Source: JAEUJM01 sp044221555 (GTDB lineage: Bacteria > Actinomycetota > Acidimicrobiia > Acidimicrobiales > DATDAH01). Taken from it: a stretch of DNA of 64,000 bases. Positions 1 to 7,974 of this stretch are shown here, one piece after another (the stretch's first letter is position 1; every line of letters starts with the position of its first letter). A program made the translations under genes and the position numbers. The stretch lies in the NCBI GenBank assembly GCA_044221555.1, contig JBGAOY010000006.1:124001-188000 (forward strand), in the 5' to 3' direction. The notes under the pieces are model-generated. The model searched no databases and was not told the DNA's origin. It saw only the letters and a list, made by a program, of their open reading frames with translations.

Positions 1-377
1 GCCGGCTGCCGCCACACCGCGTCGGGCCAGAGGCCCTTGAACCGGAGGTCGACGTACTCCACCACCCGGAGCGTCTTCCAGTCGAGCGACACCGTGGCGA
101 AGGGCGGGAAGAGCCGGGCCGACACGCCCCGATCGGGCACCGGTTGCATGCCGAACAGGGGGAACCGCATCGACACGGACCGCTCGGCCCCCGGCCGCGA
201 CGACACCGCCGGGATCGGCCACCCGATGCCGGCCTCCATGGGCACGAGCGAGCGGAACAGGGGGGTGCGACGGAGGTTGGCCATCACCCTGCCGGTGCGC
301 GCCCCCTCGCCGGGCAACGCACCGGGCGCCTCGCTCGGCGGACGCTCGCCGGGGGCGGGGTCGGCAGACGCGGTCAC
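1..377 (-). CDS. Unknown protein, N-terminal part (runs off left edge)
   Basis: An open frame without stops runs leftward out of the window, about 125 codons visible. The start is a GTG at 377 that overlaps the TGA of the GrpE-like gene by 4 nt, so it is the next gene of the same operon. The first ~30 residues are low-complexity Pro/Gly/Ala/Glu, followed by a folded-looking part with FPLFGMQPVPDRG and LFPPFATVSLDWKTL. I do not recognise a family. It lies downstream of a GrpE-like gene and a C39-like protease gene, and so belongs to the stress or membrane cluster that extends off the left edge. Confidence 0.6.
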   Translation of the reverse strand, partial: MTASADPAPGERPPSEAPGALPGEGARTGRVMANLRRTPLFRSLVPMEAGIGWPIPAVSSRPGAERSVSMRFPLFGMQPVPDRGVSARLFPPFATVSLDWKTLRVVEYVDLRFKGLWPDAVWRQP

Positions 378-1093
378 CACTGCGGCTCCCCGGCCACGAA
401 GGCGATCACCTTCTGCGGACGGACCAGGCGGTCGTCGGTGCAGTAGCCCACCTGCACCGTGGCCGCGATGTGGTCCGCCGACTCGCCGGCACCGGCCACC
501 CGGGTGTCCACCACCTCGTGACGGGCGGGGTCCACCCTGCCCTCGTCGGCCACCACGGTCACCCCCAGATCGTCGAGCAGACCCAGCAGCTCACGGTCGA
601 GCCACCCGAGCACCCGGGGCAGATCGTCCACCCCTTGGGGCCGTTCGGCCAGCGACCCGACCCGGTCGCGCAGGCGCACCGCCCGCTCGACGGCCTCGTC
701 GGGCACACCGCCGCCTGGGCCCGCCACGGCCGCCGGCGCGCCGGCTCCCGGTCGCGCGGTCGGGGTCGCGGTTCCCGACGACGCCGCGTCCCGCCCCGCG
801 GCCGCCCCGGTCGGCGCGGTGTCGTCCGAGCCCTCGGCGAGGTCGGCCAACCGGTCGAGGGCGCGCTCCTCGGCGAGCATGGCCCGCTTCAGGCGGGTCA
901 GCACCGCCGTGGCGGCGCCACGGACATCGTCGCCGGGGGGCGGGTCCTCCTCGGCCAGGCGGTACGAGAGCACCTCCACGTGGCGGGCGTAGCGGGCGAG
1001 GTCGTCGTACTCGCCCGACAGCAGGACCCGCAGTCGCTCCTTGAACCGGTCGAAGCCGCCGGCGTCGTGGGGTGTCGCATGATCGCTCATCAT
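374..1093 (-). CDS. GrpE-like nucleotide exchange factor
   Basis: This 239-residue protein is probably a GrpE-type exchange factor for an Hsp70-like ATPase. The N-terminal ~90 residues look helical (FKERLRVLLSGEYDDLARYARHVEVL), then comes a Pro/Ala/Gly-rich linker. The C-terminal ~65 residues resemble the GrpE beta-domain: DLGVTVV, DPARHEVVDT, and a final VGYCTDDRLVRPQKVIAF. The start is the ATG at 1093, overlapping the stop of the protease gene as TGATG; AGGAGG lies 5 nt upstream, and a second ATG at 1090 is also possible. Canonical GrpE sits beside dnaK/dnaJ, so this is more likely a paralogue serving a dedicated Hsp70 outside the window. That partner is inferred, not seen. Confidence 0.6.
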   Translation of the reverse strand: MMSDHATPHDAGGFDRFKERLRVLLSGEYDDLARYARHVEVLSYRLAEEDPPPGDDVRGAATAVLTRLKRAMLAEERALDRLADLAEGSDDTAPTGAAAGRDAASSGTATPTARPGAGAPAAVAGPGGGVPDEAVERAVRLRDRVGSLAERPQGVDDLPRVLGWLDRELLGLLDDLGVTVVADEGRVDPARHEVVDTRVAGAGESADHIAATVQVGYCTDDRLVRPQKVIAFVAGEPQW

Positions 1094-2178
1094 CACCACC
1101 TCCTGACCACCGCACCCGTGGCCGGGTCGGTGTCCTCGTTGGTCGTCGTCCAGTGATAGGTGCCGTCCGCGTTGTAGTAGCCACAGACGATCGGCGTGCA
1201 GGTCATGGTCGGCATCGGCGCCGGCATCGGCCCCGGCACCGCCGCCATGGCCGGATCGGCGACGACGGGCGCCGGCGCGGTGGTCACCATGAAGTGGTCC
1301 GAGTCCTGCCAGGCGTCGGCGAACTCGTCGACGGGCACCTCGTAGCCCTGACCGTCGGGGTGACCGGGGTCGTTGACGATCACCATGGGGTGGTCGGGGT
1401 CGGACACGTCGAAGCCGATGACGGTGACGGCGTGGTTGGCGTCCTGGCCGGGGATGCCCATGGCGTCACCCAGCGGGCCGTCGTCGTCCGCGGAGGAGCC
1501 GGGCGACCAGAGCTCGTCGGCATCCACGCCCACGATCACGGGGTGACCGCCCGCCACCGCGGCGGCCAGGTCGTCCATGGTGGCGCCGCTCCACTGCTGG
1601 GCGTCGACGCCGTGGGCCTCGAGCAGGTTGCCCGTCGCCCAGAGCGGCGTGCCGCCGCCCGGGGTGTACCAGCCGTTGGCCTCGGCCTCGGCGGCCAGGT
1701 CACCCTCGTCGAAGTGGTGGCCGGTCACCGACTCGAGCACGAACTCCTGCGAGGCCACCGCGCAGGTGTCGGCCTGCTCCTGCTCGTGCCAGTCGTCGAG
1801 CGCCGACGCCGGGTCGCCGATCACCGCGCCCTCGCCGTCCCAGTGGGGCAGGTCGCCGGGATCGCCCGCGAGCGACAGGTCGGCGCTTGGGTGGTCGGCG
1901 GCAAGATGGTCGGCACCGAGGTGGTCGCCGCCGGGCTCATGGCCGACCCCGTGGTCGACCTGATCGCCATGATGGACGTGGTCGGCGTGACCGTCGTCCA
2001 GGTCGTGGCTCGAATCGTGGTGGTCACCGAACCCGTCGTGGTCGAGGTCCAGGTGATGGCCGAGGAACCCCGGGTCGGCGTCACCGGACTCGTCGTGGCC
2101 GTAGCCCTCGATCCCACCGTCGATCCCGTCGATCCCGTCGATCCCGTCGCCGAAGGCGTCGTCGTCATCGAGTTGCAT
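1093..2178 (-). CDS. C39-like cysteine peptidase with Asp/His-rich N-terminus
   Basis: 361 residues. Residues 1-110 are extremely rich in Asp, His and Gly (DGIDGIDGIDGG, repeated HD pairs) and look disordered or metal-binding. Residues ~130-310 resemble a papain-like C39 peptidase domain: Q135-x3-C139 in EQADTCAVASQ gives the oxyanion Gln and nucleophile, H249 lies in ANHAVTVIGFD, and N269/D270 in MVIVNDPG. A short tail with two Cys follows (TMTCTPIVCGYYN). No signal peptide or membrane segment is seen. The gene lies between the Trp-repeat protein gene and the GrpE-like gene and is translationally coupled to the latter. The substrate is unknown; the neighbouring acidic repeat protein is a candidate. 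Confidence 0.65.
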   Translation of the reverse strand: MQLDDDDAFGDGIDGIDGIDGGIEGYGHDESGDADPGFLGHHLDLDHDGFGDHHDSSHDLDDGHADHVHHGDQVDHGVGHEPGGDHLGADHLAADHPSADLSLAGDPGDLPHWDGEGAVIGDPASALDDWHEQEQADTCAVASQEFVLESVTGHHFDEGDLAAEAEANGWYTPGGGTPLWATGNLLEAHGVDAQQWSGATMDDLAAAVAGGHPVIVGVDADELWSPGSSADDDGPLGDAMGIPGQDANHAVTVIGFDVSDPDHPMVIVNDPGHPDGQGYEVPVDEFADAWQDSDHFMVTTAPAPVVADPAMAAVPGPMPAPMPTMTCTPIVCGYYNADGTYHWTTTNEDTDPATGAVVRRW

Positions 2179-2206
2179 GCGCCGGTCCCCTCTCGACCGT
2201 CGGCGG

Positions 2207-2539
2207 TCAGTAGTAGTCGTCGTCCGCGGCCAGGTCGGCGGCGGCGGCCGCGTCCGCGGCGGTGTCGGCCAGGTCGTCGGCGTCGTCCTGCAGATCGGCC
2301 GCGTGGATTTCGGTGTCGACCGCGTGGTCGGCGGCGTCGAGCGCCTCGTGCGACTCGGCGGCCGCGTCGCTCGCGTAGCCGGCGTCGTGCTGCGCGTTCC
2401 ATGCCGCCCAGTCGGCGTCGTCGGCCTCGTTGTCGGCGTTCCACGAGGCCCAGTCGGCGGTGTCCTGCGCGTTGTCGGCGTCCCACTGCGCCCAACTGGC
2501 GTTGCTGGCGGCCTGCTCGGCGTCCGACGTGTCGCTCAT
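2207..2539 (-). CDS. Small acidic Trp-repeat protein
   Basis: 110 residues, strongly acidic, without Cys or Lys. Trp pairs fall at residues 16/19, 30/33 and 44/47, an exact 14-residue period built on W-A-x-W-[DN]-A, followed by an Ala/Asp-rich helical tail ending DDDYY. GGGAGGGAGC lies just before the ATG, a strong ribosome site, so it is probably a real, well-translated gene. It is the first gene of the leftward operon with the C39-like protease and GrpE-like genes, and it faces a dynamin-like GTPase gene across 269 bp. I recognise no family. Its position recalls the small repeat proteins (such as IniB) beside actinobacterial dynamin genes, but similarity in sequence is not established. Confidence 0.6.
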   Translation of the reverse strand: MSDTSDAEQAASNASWAQWDADNAQDTADWASWNADNEADDADWAAWNAQHDAGYASDAAAESHEALDAADHAVDTEIHAADLQDDADDLADTAADAAAAADLAADDDYY

Positions 2540-2808
2540 GGGTGCTCCCTCCCCCGCTCCTCGGTTGCGATCAACCCGTCCGACGCGCCGAGCCCCGGCA
2601 GTGTTCCCACCGATTCGACATGGCCACCGAACCCCCAGCTCGCCGCGGCGCCCTCCACGCTGCCTGCGTCGGGTTTTCTAATCCATCGACACCGATCTGT
2701 CGCTCGAACCGCGCGCCCTCGCACCACGGCCGGCCCCGCAGCGAACATCACGACGCGGTCGACGGCGCAGCGCCAGAATGTGCGCCGACCGACGGGAGGA
2801 GCGGGCGG

Positions 2809-4380
2809 ATGATCGCCGAACGGGGAAGGGAGGCACTCGAGGCGGCCCTCATCGGCCTGCGGGGCGACCCCGAGCTCGAGGGTGTCCGGCGGCGGCTGCA
2901 ACAGGGGCTCCGCCAACTCGGCGAGCCGATGCGGCTGGCCATGGTGGGCCAGATCAAGAAGGGCAAGTCCACCCTCGTCAACGCCTTCCTCGGCCACGAG
3001 GTGGTGTCCACCGGCCTGCTCGAGCTGACGTTCAACGTGAACGAGCTCGTGTACGCCCCGGAGCGCCGCATCCGCATCCACTTCAAGGACGGCCGCCCGA
3101 GCGAGGACCGGTCACCCGACGAGCTGGCCGCGCTCACCGAGCGCAGCGACGAGAACACCTCGTTGCTGAAGGCGATCCGGGTGGTGGAGATGGGCTACCC
3201 CAACGAGCTCCTGCGCGACCACTTCGTCCTGGTCGACACACCGGGCCTCGACTCGGTGTTCGAGGCCGACTCGCAGAACACGCTCGACTACCTCGCCGCC
3301 GCCGGCCGCACCCCCGAGGACGTCGAGGCCGAGAGCGCCGCGGCGATGCGAGGGGCCGACGCCGTCATCTACGTGTTCGCGCGCGGCATGACCCAGGCCG
3401 CCGGCGACCTGCTGGCCGACTTCGGGGGCCAGGTGCGCGGCGCGGCCACGCCGCTCCGGGCCGTGGCCGCGCTCAACAAGCTGGAGACGTGGTGGAACCC
3501 CGACGAGGTGCCCGACCCCATGGCCACCGGGCGCCGGGTGATCGAGGGGTACCGCGACAACCCGGCGATCCGCAGGCTCTTCTTCGCCCTCGAGCCCGTG
3601 TGCGGGCTCATGGGCGCCGGCGCCCGGACGCTGACCGCTCGCGATCTCCAGTGCCTCGTCGACCTGTCCACGGTCGAGCCCGAGCTCCTGACCCTCCAGC
3701 TCAGCGACGCCAACTACTTCGCCACCAAGGAGTTCCCCGGCCTCCCGGTACCCGCCGCCGAGCGCGAGCGGCTGATCAGGACGTTGAGCAACTACGGCAT
3801 CCACGTCGCCGTCGGCCTGCTGCGCGACGGGGTCGATCCCGAACGCGAGCTGGGCGAGGTGCTCTTCGACCGCAGCGGGGTCGGCCGGCTCCGCGACCTA
3901 TGCGTCGCCCACTTCGGGAACCGGGCGTCGATCATCAAGCTCGACCGCGCCCTCAACGAGGTGATGGCCGAGGTGCGCTCGGCCCGCCGCGATCACCGGG
4001 GCGACCCGGCCACGCTCGACGCGGTCGCCACCACCATCGAGCAATTCCGCTCCTCCGAGCCGAGCTTCTCCGAGCTGGGGGCCCTGTCGGCCCACTACAA
4101 CGGCGAGCTCACGTTCACCGAGCAGGAGGCGGCCGATCTCGAGCGGGTCACGGGTGAGCAGGGCCACGGCTGCGGGCCGAGGGTGGGCCTCACCGCCGAC
4201 GCCCCCGTCGCCGCCATCGTGGCCGCCGCCGAGCGCAAGGTGCAGTACTGGGGCCGGCGGGTCAACGACCCGCTGATCGACCGCAGGACCGAGACCGCGG
4301 CGCGCACCGTCCACCGCTCGTTCGAGCGGGTGGCCCACCACGCCCGCGAGGCCAAGCGTCACCTCGACTTCGAGGTCTGA
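2809..4380 (+). CDS. Dynamin-like GTPase
   Basis: 523 residues, a bacterial dynamin-family large GTPase. G1 is GQIKKGKS at 47-54, G3 is DTPG at 143-146 (followed by LDSVFEAD), and G4 is NKLE at 223-226. The GTPase domain is preceded by a short helical segment and followed by a mostly helical region to the end, the usual dynamin layout. No transmembrane segment is obvious. The ATG at 2809 is chosen because GGGAGGA lies 8 nt upstream; much longer readings upstream are shadows. It is divergent from the Trp-repeat/C39/GrpE-like operon. In actinobacteria, related genes (IniA/IniC type) act at the membrane under envelope stress; a similar role here is inference. Confidence 0.85.
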   Translation: MIAERGREALEAALIGLRGDPELEGVRRRLQQGLRQLGEPMRLAMVGQIKKGKSTLVNAFLGHEVVSTGLLELTFNVNELVYAPERRIRIHFKDGRPSEDRSPDELAALTERSDENTSLLKAIRVVEMGYPNELLRDHFVLVDTPGLDSVFEADSQNTLDYLAAAGRTPEDVEAESAAAMRGADAVIYVFARGMTQAAGDLLADFGGQVRGAATPLRAVAALNKLETWWNPDEVPDPMATGRRVIEGYRDNPAIRRLFFALEPVCGLMGAGARTLTARDLQCLVDLSTVEPELLTLQLSDANYFATKEFPGLPVPAAERERLIRTLSNYGIHVAVGLLRDGVDPERELGEVLFDRSGVGRLRDLCVAHFGNRASIIKLDRALNEVMAEVRSARRDHRGDPATLDAVATTIEQFRSSEPSFSELGALSAHYNGELTFTEQEAADLERVTGEQGHGCGPRVGLTADAPVAAIVAAAERKVQYWGRRVNDPLIDRRTETAARTVHRSFERVAHHAREAKRHLDFEV

Positions 4381-4581
4381 CGCACCTCGAGGGGTGACGG
4401 GCCCGTCAGTCCACTGCGCGCGGCGACGGTCCGACGCGACGCGACACGGACGGGAGCGTTCTCACCGGTGAGGTCGCGGCGGGCGTCCATCGGGTCCCCG
4501 GAACATGGCCGACGAGAATTTCCGGAACATCCCGGGCTGGGCGCGCGTCCGACAGGGCGACCAACGACACCGGGAGGGAAC

Positions 4582-4878
4582 ATGACCAGGACCACCAGCA
4601 CCACCGACACCACCAGCACGAGGGCCAGGGCCACCCTGGCCGCCATCGCGATCGCCGCGGTCGTGCTGGTGGCGGGCTGTAGCGGCGAGACCGGCAGCGG
4701 CTCAGGCGGCTCGGGATCGTCCCCGGCCGGCTCGAACTACGGCGCCGAGGAGCTGAACAACGACTACTTCAACGGCTGCGAGTGGGCGGAAGGCTGCGGG
4801 ATGAGCTCCGGAGCGTTCTCGGGCAGCGAGTCCAACACCCTGACGGGCGGCAACGAGATCGACCCGCTGTCCCCCTGA
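4582..4878 (+). CDS. Small secreted lipoprotein
   Basis: 98 residues. It has an N-region with Arg, a hydrophobic stretch (LAAIAIAAVVLV) and a lipobox LVAGC with the lipidated Cys at residue 33. A Gly/Ser linker follows, then a ~45-residue polar domain containing NDYFNGCEWAEGCGMSSG, with two further Cys that could form a disulfide outside the membrane. The start ATG at 4582 has GGGAGGG 4 nt upstream. Function is unknown. It stands alone between the GTPase gene and a leftward membrane-protein gene. Confidence 0.7.
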   Translation: MTRTTSTTDTTSTRARATLAAIAIAAVVLVAGCSGETGSGSGGSGSSPAGSNYGAEELNNDYFNGCEWAEGCGMSSGAFSGSESNTLTGGNEIDPLSP

Positions 4879-4961
4879 CCCACGATCACGACCGGTGTCG
4901 GCACCGGCAAACGACCGGCGCACCCGGTGGCCACTGCCGCCTCGGGTGCGCCGGCCGCGCG

Positions 4962-5639
4962 TCACCTCCCGCCCGAGCCCTCGTCCGGCCGGTTGGCGGC
5001 CGCGAGGACACGCTGCAGGGTCCGTCCCGTCAGCGACCCGACGGTGAGTCCCATCAGGACCGCCGCGGCCACGCCCACCACGGCGTGGGCCCACCCCGGC
5101 CAGCCGTTCGGCGCCGCCGACAGCGCCACCACCGGGATCATCACGCCCACCAGCCAGGCGCCGGCGTTGACCCAGACCCACCGGCTCGAGCGGGGGACGG
5201 CCTCCCGCAACACCAGCCATTGCGCCGCTCCCATCGCGCAGAGGGCGGCACACCAGGCCGGGACGAGCACCACCAGCAGCAACGCCGGCGGGGCGACATC
5301 GGCGCCCATGAGCGCTCCGCCGCCCATGCCGACCAGCCAGGCGAAGGCCGCCGCGGCGGCAGTGGCCCACACCCAGCGACGCCCGTCGACCTGCGGTGCA
5401 TACCGGGCGAGCACCCGCGACCCGGTGACGCCGATGGCCGCACCCTCGAGCGAGCCGGCCAGCGTGAGCCCGAGCACCAACGCCGCATCGGGTGCACCGA
5501 TCGCGGCAAGGGTCGCTCCCGTCACCGCCGGCGGCACGAACCCCACCAGCTCGCCGACGACGAACGCGAGGGTCCACCGTGGTCGTAGCCCGGCAAGTGA
5601 GCGGTTCGCTGTCGCCGACGGCACGGTCGTGCCGGTCAC
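4962..5639 (-). CDS. Integral membrane protein, unknown function
   Basis: About 225 residues with six or so hydrophobic segments, for example LVVLVPAWCAALCAMGAAQWLVL and AVVGVAAAVLMGLTVGSLTG. The repeating pattern GAAQWLVLRE...WVWVNAGAWLVGV resembles actinobacterial membrane proteins of unknown role with a Gln-Trp-x-x-Leu motif. The GTG at 5639 is chosen because it overlaps the TGA of the upstream DUF385 gene by 4 nt; the longer open frame upstream has shadow-like composition. It probably forms a two-gene unit with that DUF385 protein. Confidence 0.6.
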   Translation of the reverse strand: MTGTTVPSATANRSLAGLRPRWTLAFVVGELVGFVPPAVTGATLAAIGAPDAALVLGLTLAGSLEGAAIGVTGSRVLARYAPQVDGRRWVWATAAAAAFAWLVGMGGGALMGADVAPPALLLVVLVPAWCAALCAMGAAQWLVLREAVPRSSRWVWVNAGAWLVGVMIPVVALSAAPNGWPGWAHAVVGVAAAVLMGLTVGSLTGRTLQRVLAAANRPDEGSGGR

Positions 5640-6046
5640 CGGGGCCGGCACCTCACCAGGACCGCAGCACGCACTCGCTCGTCCGGGCCCTCCCCGTCGA
5701 GGGCCCGCTCGGCCTTCGGGAACCGGGCCAGGTAGGTCGCCAGTAGCGGGGCCACCGTGTCCGGGTCGTCGCTGCCCACCAAGGCCGTGCCGGTCATCGG
5801 CACCCACGCACGGCGCACCAGCACCTCGAGGTCACGCTCGTCGTCGAAGTTGCGCCACCAACGCTTCGTCTGCGGGCGGCCGACCAGGATCACCAGGGCG
5901 TCCCCGTCGGCCGCGTACTGCACCGGCGTGGTGATCTGACGCCCCGAGCGCCGGCCGGTGTAGCGGACCAGTGCCGTGGACCTCGACAACACGCCGTGAG
6001 CGGGCGACTGGAGCAGCCATGCCACCATCGTGTTCGCGACGCCCAT
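5636..6046 (-). CDS. DUF385/nitroreductase-family deazaflavin-dependent protein
   Basis: 136 residues, a split beta-barrel protein of the F420-dependent nitroreductase/quinone reductase group. Family-type features are RYTGRRSGRQITTPVQYAA near residue 30, followed by GDALVILVGRP and a WWRNF segment. Members reduce quinones, nitro compounds or bind F420; the substrate here is unknown. It is coupled to the membrane-protein gene downstream (4-nt overlap). A second member of the same family lies at 6608-7138. Confidence 0.75.
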   Translation of the reverse strand: MGVANTMVAWLLQSPAHGVLSRSTALVRYTGRRSGRQITTPVQYAADGDALVILVGRPQTKRWWRNFDDERDLEVLVRRAWVPMTGTALVGSDDPDTVAPLLATYLARFPKAERALDGEGPDERVRAAVLVRCRPR

Positions 6047-6117
6047 GAATTCAGGATGCTGTCCACCGAGCGGGCCCGCTAGGGCCCTTCGTCACGGCGT
6101 CGGCTGGAGGTCCCCGT

Positions 6118-6531
6118 TCAGGTCCCGTTCGGCACCCGCCGGCCGGCCACGATGAAGCCCGCACCGATGGCCAGGTAGAGCGGGTGGAAGAACGAGGGCT
6201 CCCGCAGGAAGCAGAGCTGCATCAGGATCCAGCCCACGAGCACGATCCCGACGAGCACCGACGCCCGGCCGGTGCGGGGATCGCCCCGCCAGGCCATCCA
6301 GGCCAGCACGGTGAGGGGCACCGCCACGATCGTGGCCAGCGCCAACCCGGCGAGCACCAGGCTGTCGAACGGCAACCGGCGATTCAGCCGCTCGCCGAAG
6401 TCCAGGCCCCCGCCGATCAGGCCGACCGCCCCGGCCCACGCCCAGAAGGCGTTGAAGGCGGCGAACGCCCCCAGCCCCCGCCGGCGGCCGGGGACCGGTG
6501 CGGGATCGACCGGCGTCTCGCTCGAGGGCAT
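6118..6531 (-). CDS. Small four-helix membrane protein
   Basis: About 137 residues with four hydrophobic segments (AFNAFWAWAGAVGLIGGGL, LVLAGLALATIVAVPLTVLAW, VLVGIVLVGWILMQL, LYLAIGAGFIVAG). The pattern, including an 'FHPLY' segment before the last helix, resembles small actinobacterial membrane proteins of unknown function. No clear ribosome site decides the start: ATG 6531 is used here, but GTG 6582 in the same frame is possible. Confidence 0.55.
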   Translation of the reverse strand: MPSSETPVDPAPVPGRRRGLGAFAAFNAFWAWAGAVGLIGGGLDFGERLNRRLPFDSLVLAGLALATIVAVPLTVLAWMAWRGDPRTGRASVLVGIVLVGWILMQLCFLREPSFFHPLYLAIGAGFIVAGRRVPNGT

Positions 6532-6607
6532 CACGCCATGGTCGGGCCTCGGGGCGTCCCACACCAGGGGCGGAGGTCCCACCGCGGTCAGATCCCGCCA
6601 ACTCGGA

Positions 6608-7138
6608 TCACCTGGGGGTCGTCACGGTCTCGAGCACGAAGACGGGGAACCCGGGGGCGATGGCGGCCAACTCGGCATCGGTGCTGGCCTTGTCCACGCC
6701 CTCGAAGAACTGACCGACCTCCCAGGCCCACCGCTGCAGGTAGGCGCGCAGCACGGGTGTCTTGTCGGCGTCGGCCAGCTCGACGGCGCGGAAGGCCTCG
6801 ACCCGGCGGCCGATGCGCAGCTCGCCGGCGCCGCCCGCGGCCCGCAGGTTGCGCACCCACTCGGTGGTGCCCCGGGGAGCGACCAGGTAGCGCCGGCCGT
6901 CGTGGTCGAGGACGTTCACCACGTTGGACCGCACCAGGCCGCTCTTGCGTCCGACGATGCGAAGCTCACGCGAGCCCAGCAGGCTGACGCCGCGGCGGGC
7001 GAGCCACCGGACCAGCGGGTTCATCACCGTCTCGGTGAAGCGGTCGGGCCGGAGGTAGCGCTCGGCGTCGGTCCCGCGAGCGGCGGTGGCCTCGGAGGCG
7101 GTGGTGTCGGTCTCGGTGGTGATCGTGTCGGTGGTCAT
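6608..7138 (-). CDS. DUF385-family F420-type nitroreductase
   Basis: 176 residues, a deazaflavin-dependent nitroreductase-family protein: LGSRELRIVGRKSGLVRSNVVNVLDHDGRRYLVAPRGTTEWVRNLRAAG carries the family's 'GRKSG...R' and 'WVRNLRA' signatures. The ATG at 7138 is preceded by GAAGGAGC. It is transcribed away from a TetR gene across a 113-bp gap that holds two copies of the same palindrome, so repression by that TetR is likely. Substrate unknown. Confidence 0.8.
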   Translation of the reverse strand: MTTDTITTETDTTASEATAARGTDAERYLRPDRFTETVMNPLVRWLARRGVSLLGSRELRIVGRKSGLVRSNVVNVLDHDGRRYLVAPRGTTEWVRNLRAAGGAGELRIGRRVEAFRAVELADADKTPVLRAYLQRWAWEVGQFFEGVDKASTDAELAAIAPGFPVFVLETVTTPR

Positions 7139-7159
7139 GTCGGTGCTCCTTCGTGAGTT

Positions 7160-7178
7160 CCGAGAGCACTGCTCTCGG
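7160..7178. promoter_or_regulatory. TetR operator, distal copy
   Basis: A perfect 19-bp palindrome around a central C: CCGAGAGCACTGCTCTCGG. It lies in the gap between the divergent DUF385 and TetR genes, 22 nt upstream of the DUF385 start. A second copy of its core is 56 bp to the right, which is the usual arrangement for a TetR repressor acting on both genes. Confidence 0.75.
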
Positions 7179-7218
7179 TTGCGTGAGGTCATCATGAGGG
7201 CAGCCAGTGCAAAAGTCA

Positions 7219-7231
7219 AGAGCACTGCTCT
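7219..7231. promoter_or_regulatory. TetR operator, proximal copy, with adjacent -10 box
   Basis: The core AGAGCACTGCTCT is a perfect palindrome identical to the centre of the copy at 7160-7178. A -10-like TACAGT follows at 7240-7245, 6 nt before the TetR ATG. That suggests a leaderless transcript whose promoter the bound repressor would cover. Confidence 0.7.
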
Positions 7232-7251
7232 CGTTTTGGTACAGTGCACTC

Positions 7252-7974
7252 ATGAGCACTGATGGCGGCGCACCGATGACGGCGCGGGCCCGGGCCCGGC
7301 TCGAGCTCACCAACGAGATCAAGGCCGCGGCCCGGCGTCAGCTGGCCGAGGTGGGGGCCTCGGCCCTGTCGCTGCGGGCGGTGTCGCGCGAGCTCGGCAT
7401 GGTGAGCTCCGCGCTGTACCGGTACTTCCCCAGCCGCGACGCGCTGTTGACCGCACTCATCGTCGACGCGTTCGACGCGGTGGGGGTGGCCGCCGAGCGG
7501 GCCGAGCTCGACGTTCCCGCACCGCACGGGTTCGAGGCCCGGTGGGTGGCCGTGGCGACCGCAGTGCGCGGGTGGGCCGTCGCCCACCCCCACGACTACG
7601 CCCTCGTCTACGGCAGCCCCGTGCCCGGCTACCAGGCACCCGCCGACACGGTCGACCCCGCGGCCCGGGTGAGCCTGGTGGTGCTGCGCCTCGTGAGCGA
7701 CGGCCTGGCCGCCGGTCAGATCGACCCCTCGCCGTCGTTGCCGGTGGCCCCCTCCCTGCACACCGAGCTGGCCCGGCTCCGTGCCGCGGTGGCGTCAGGG
7801 GTGCCCGACGAGGTGCTGGCCCGCACCCTACTGGCCTGGTCGGCCGTGCTCGGCGCCATCAGCTACGAGCTCTACGGCCACCTCCACGGCATCATCGACG
7901 ACGTCGACGGGTACGCCGCCCACCAGTGGCGGCGCACCGCGCGCCTGGTCAGCGGGGCGACGACACCTCGCTGA
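7252..7974 (+). CDS. TetR-family regulator
   Basis: 240 residues. The N-terminal helix-turn-helix covers roughly residues 15-60 (ASALSLRAVSRELGMVSSALYRYFPSRDALLTAL, the standard TetR recognition segment). The C-terminal part resembles TetR regulators with a WHG-type ligand domain. The ATG at 7252 sits 6 nt after a -10-like box, so translation is probably leaderless. It is divergent from the DUF385 gene, with two matching palindromes between; autorepression and control of that gene are likely. Its 3' end overlaps the glpD 3' end by 26 bp. Confidence 0.88.
   Translation: MSTDGGAPMTARARARLELTNEIKAAARRQLAEVGASALSLRAVSRELGMVSSALYRYFPSRDALLTALIVDAFDAVGVAAERAELDVPAPHGFEARWVAVATAVRGWAVAHPHDYALVYGSPVPGYQAPADTVDPAARVSLVVLRLVSDGLAAGQIDPSPSLPVAPSLHTELARLRAAVASGVPDEVLARTLLAWSAVLGAISYELYGHLHGIIDDVDGYAAHQWRRTARLVSGATTPR

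Noticed and set aside
1072..2808. Long open frame upstream of the dynamin-like GTPase, in the same frame
   Set aside because: Arg/Gly/Val-rich composition mirrors the protease gene on the other strand; a good ribosome site and the family start support 2809.
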